From contig JAUVCL010000040.1 in the NCBI GenBank assembly GCA_030595845.1, positions 1-14,356 on the forward strand: a stretch of 14,356 nt of DNA. The letters are read 5' to 3'. Shown here piece by piece: positions 12,804 to 14,356 of the stretch; positions within the stretch are counted from its first letter, which is position 1, and each line of letters opens with the position of its first letter. The translations under genes and the position numbers were made by a program. The notes beneath the pieces are model-generated. The model was not told the origin of the DNA. It did not search any database and saw only the letters and a program-made list of their open reading frames with translations. The DNA is from Campylobacterota bacterium (GTDB taxonomy: Bacteria; Campylobacterota; Campylobacteria; Campylobacterales; Sulfurovaceae).

Positions 12804-14335
12804 CGCTTTTATATCCAAGTTTTTTATGGCTGATAATCCCCTTGACCTTACTTTTATGGAAAGGTAGACTACCGTTCACACAGCGTATTCATCTGATCGT
12901 ATTAACACTTCTTGTACTCGCTCTCTCTCGTCCGGTAGAAGAACAAGCCTTGCAGGAAGCCAGTATCAAAGCCAAAGATATACTCATTGCCCTTGATGTC
13001 TCTTATTCCATGAAGGCCACTGATATTACTCCTACACGTTATGACTTTGCAAAAGAGACCATTGCTATCCTCTTGGAAGAAAACCCCGGTGATAACGTCA
13101 TGCTCATCGCATTTACCACCAACCCTCTCCTGCTTTCTCCTCCCACGACCGATCACAGGCTCATCAACATAGCGTTGAAATCTCTAAACCCTGAATTTAT
13201 CCTGACCAAAGGGACATCGCTGGAAAAATTGTTTCAACAACTGGCAAAAATGAACAAGGGTCACAAAAACCTGATCCTCATGACAGACGGTGGAGAAGAA
13301 GCCAATGTCGAAAAACTAACAACGCTGATACATGAAACTGATGTTTCCTTAACGGTGTTAGCCTTGGGAACGACACAAGGTACGACAGTGCATAACAGTG
13401 ATGGTAGCCTACTCAAAGATGATGAGGGAAATCTTGTTATCTCCCGCATTAATCCCCTTTTATCCGATTTAGTATCTTCTGTCTCAGGAACATACATAGA
13501 GCCTTCCCGATCAACTGCTGCAACCGCAAGAGAGATCTCTAAAGCACTGCAAAATAATGCAAACAAAGCTCAAAGTGTACAAAAAATGCAACGCCATTAC
13601 CTCGAACGCTATCAGATTCCTTTAGCACTTGCCGCTTTACTTTTCTTGATGGTACACACCAGAGCCATCAAATACCTCTTTCTCATTTTTGCCCTTTTAG
13701 GTTTTCAAACACAAGCTTCAGTGCTGGATAACTATACCCTCAGTCTTGCCTACCAAAGTTACCAAAAAGGCGATTTTAACACTACCCTGATACAGCTAAA
13801 ACAGATCAAGGTGCGTTCATTGCAAAGTCAAATGACTTTGGGTCACACTTACTACAGACAAGGTGCATTCAAAAAAGCCATACAGACCTATAAATCCATC
13901 CGCTCTACTTCTGCCTCTATCAAACAACAACTCTATTATAATATCGCCAATGCCTATGCCATGCACGAAGCGTATGATAAAGCCAAAACTTACTATACTA
14001 AAACATTACAATTAGGCGATGATGAAGTTGCAATGTACAACTTATCTCTTATTGTACTTTCAAGTGATCAAAAGAGTGCAGAGCTTGGCATTGCCCATCC
14101 CAAGTCACAAAGTTCCAACTCAAGTAAAAGTGAATCACAAGAGAGCAAGAAAGATGAAACACGCAGTGAAGATCAGCCCAGTTCAGGAAGTGGCGGCGGG
14201 GGAGAGAGTAAATCCAGTAAGGATCAGAAGAAGAGTAAGCTTCTCCATGACGGGAAGCCGGAACAGCAGCCTCTGAGTTCTAAAGTCTATGAACTGATAA
14301 ATAAAGGATATATACATGAAAAACAACCTTGGTAG
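12800..14335 (+). CDS. batB: BatB-BatC fusion: VWA domain plus TPR region
   Basis: A 511-residue protein. Membrane segments lie at about 5-20 and 29-43, followed by a VWA domain (about 58-250) with a complete MIDAS: D66, S68 and S70 in ALDVSYSM, T139 in TKGTS and D163 in MTDGG. A further hydrophobic region (about 273-305) contains two closely spaced membrane segments, the second ending FQTQAS like a signal sequence. After it comes a TPR region (about 311-420, LAYQSYQKGDF, LGHTYYRQGAF, NIANAYAMHEAYDKAKTYY) and a Ser/Lys/Glu/Gly-rich tail (434-490) typical of BatC. Many bacteria encode BatB and BatC separately. The ATG at 12800 overlaps the batA stop and has an excellent AAGGAGG site 5 nt upstream; the in-frame start at 12770 is inside batA and not needed. 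Confidence 0.9.
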   Translation: MTLLYPSFLWLIIPLTLLLWKGRLPFTQRIHLIVLTLLVLALSRPVEEQALQEASIKAKDILIALDVSYSMKATDITPTRYDFAKETIAILLEENPGDNVMLIAFTTNPLLLSPPTTDHRLINIALKSLNPEFILTKGTSLEKLFQQLAKMNKGHKNLILMTDGGEEANVEKLTTLIHETDVSLTVLALGTTQGTTVHNSDGSLLKDDEGNLVISRINPLLSDLVSSVSGTYIEPSRSTAATAREISKALQNNANKAQSVQKMQRHYLERYQIPLALAALLFLMVHTRAIKYLFLIFALLGFQTQASVLDNYTLSLAYQSYQKGDFNTTLIQLKQIKVRSLQSQMTLGHTYYRQGAFKKAIQTYKSIRSTSASIKQQLYYNIANAYAMHEAYDKAKTYYTKTLQLGDDEVAMYNLSLIVLSSDQKSAELGIAHPKSQSSNSSKSESQESKKDETRSEDQPSSGSGGGGESKSSKDQKKSKLLHDGKPEQQPLSSKVYELINKGYIHEKQPW

Positions 14336-14356
14336 TCTTATCCTTTTTTATTTTTT
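14316..14356 (+). CDS. Start of a probable batD-like gene (cut by window edge)
   Basis: An ATG at 14316 lies in another frame within the last 20 bases of the batBC gene and has AAAGGA 7 nt upstream. It opens MKNNLGSLILFYF, the beginning of a signal peptide, and runs off the end of the window. BatD, a large secreted or membrane protein, usually follows batB/batC, so batD is the likely identity. This is inferred from position; only 13 codons can be seen. Confidence 0.55.
   Translation, partial: MKNNLGSLILFYF

Noticed and set aside
13261..13566. A 101-codon minus-strand reading frame within batBC
   Set aside because: It runs opposite the VWA domain with its MIDAS residues and has no independent support.

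Overview
The window looks like chromosomal DNA from a Campylobacterota bacterium, probably a Sulfurovum- or Sulfurimonas-like autotroph. The grounds are low-to-moderate GC, a threonyl-tRNA synthetase without the N-terminal TGS domain, promoters with a good -10 but poor -35, an OprD-type porin and a Sel1-repeat secreted protein. I see no insertion sequence, phage gene, integrase or CRISPR array. The assignment is inference from gene content and signals, not from a database search.

Layout. Positions 1-11787 are almost entirely minus strand. From low to high coordinates they hold: the 5' two-thirds or so of thrS cut by the window edge (1-931); an unrecognised 144-aa gene (1033-1467); a tRNA-Val(GAC) (1593-1668); a four-gene cluster transcribed as L,D-transpeptidase, coaE, dapF, Sel1-repeat protein (5406 down to 1711); a feoB-feoA-porin operon (9156 down to 5477); and a large AsmA/TamB-like repeat protein (11787 down to 9286). 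A 107-bp divergent region carries nested inverted repeats. To its right, on the plus strand, lies a Bat (aerotolerance-type) cluster: batA (from about 11895), a batB-batC fusion (12800-14335) and the first codons of a probable batD (14316 to the edge).

How the genes fit together. DapF makes meso-diaminopimelate and the L,D-transpeptidase cross-links peptidoglycan through it, so the four-gene cluster pairs supply and use of the same residue, with coaE (CoA synthesis) between. The Feo operon has a -35/-10 promoter flanked by two Fur-box-like sequences, one of which overlaps a hairpin at the end of the upstream gene. It encodes the inner-membrane Fe2+ transporter, its FeoA partner and an outer-membrane porin, which suggests a single iron-regulated path across both membranes. 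The Bat genes encode membrane-anchored von Willebrand A proteins with intact metal-binding (MIDAS) residues and a TPR region facing the periplasm.

Most worth following up: the porin attached to feoBA, the four tandem repeats of about 169 residues in the AsmA-like protein, and the interlocking inverted repeats in the divergent region. No wholly new system can be claimed from the sequence alone.
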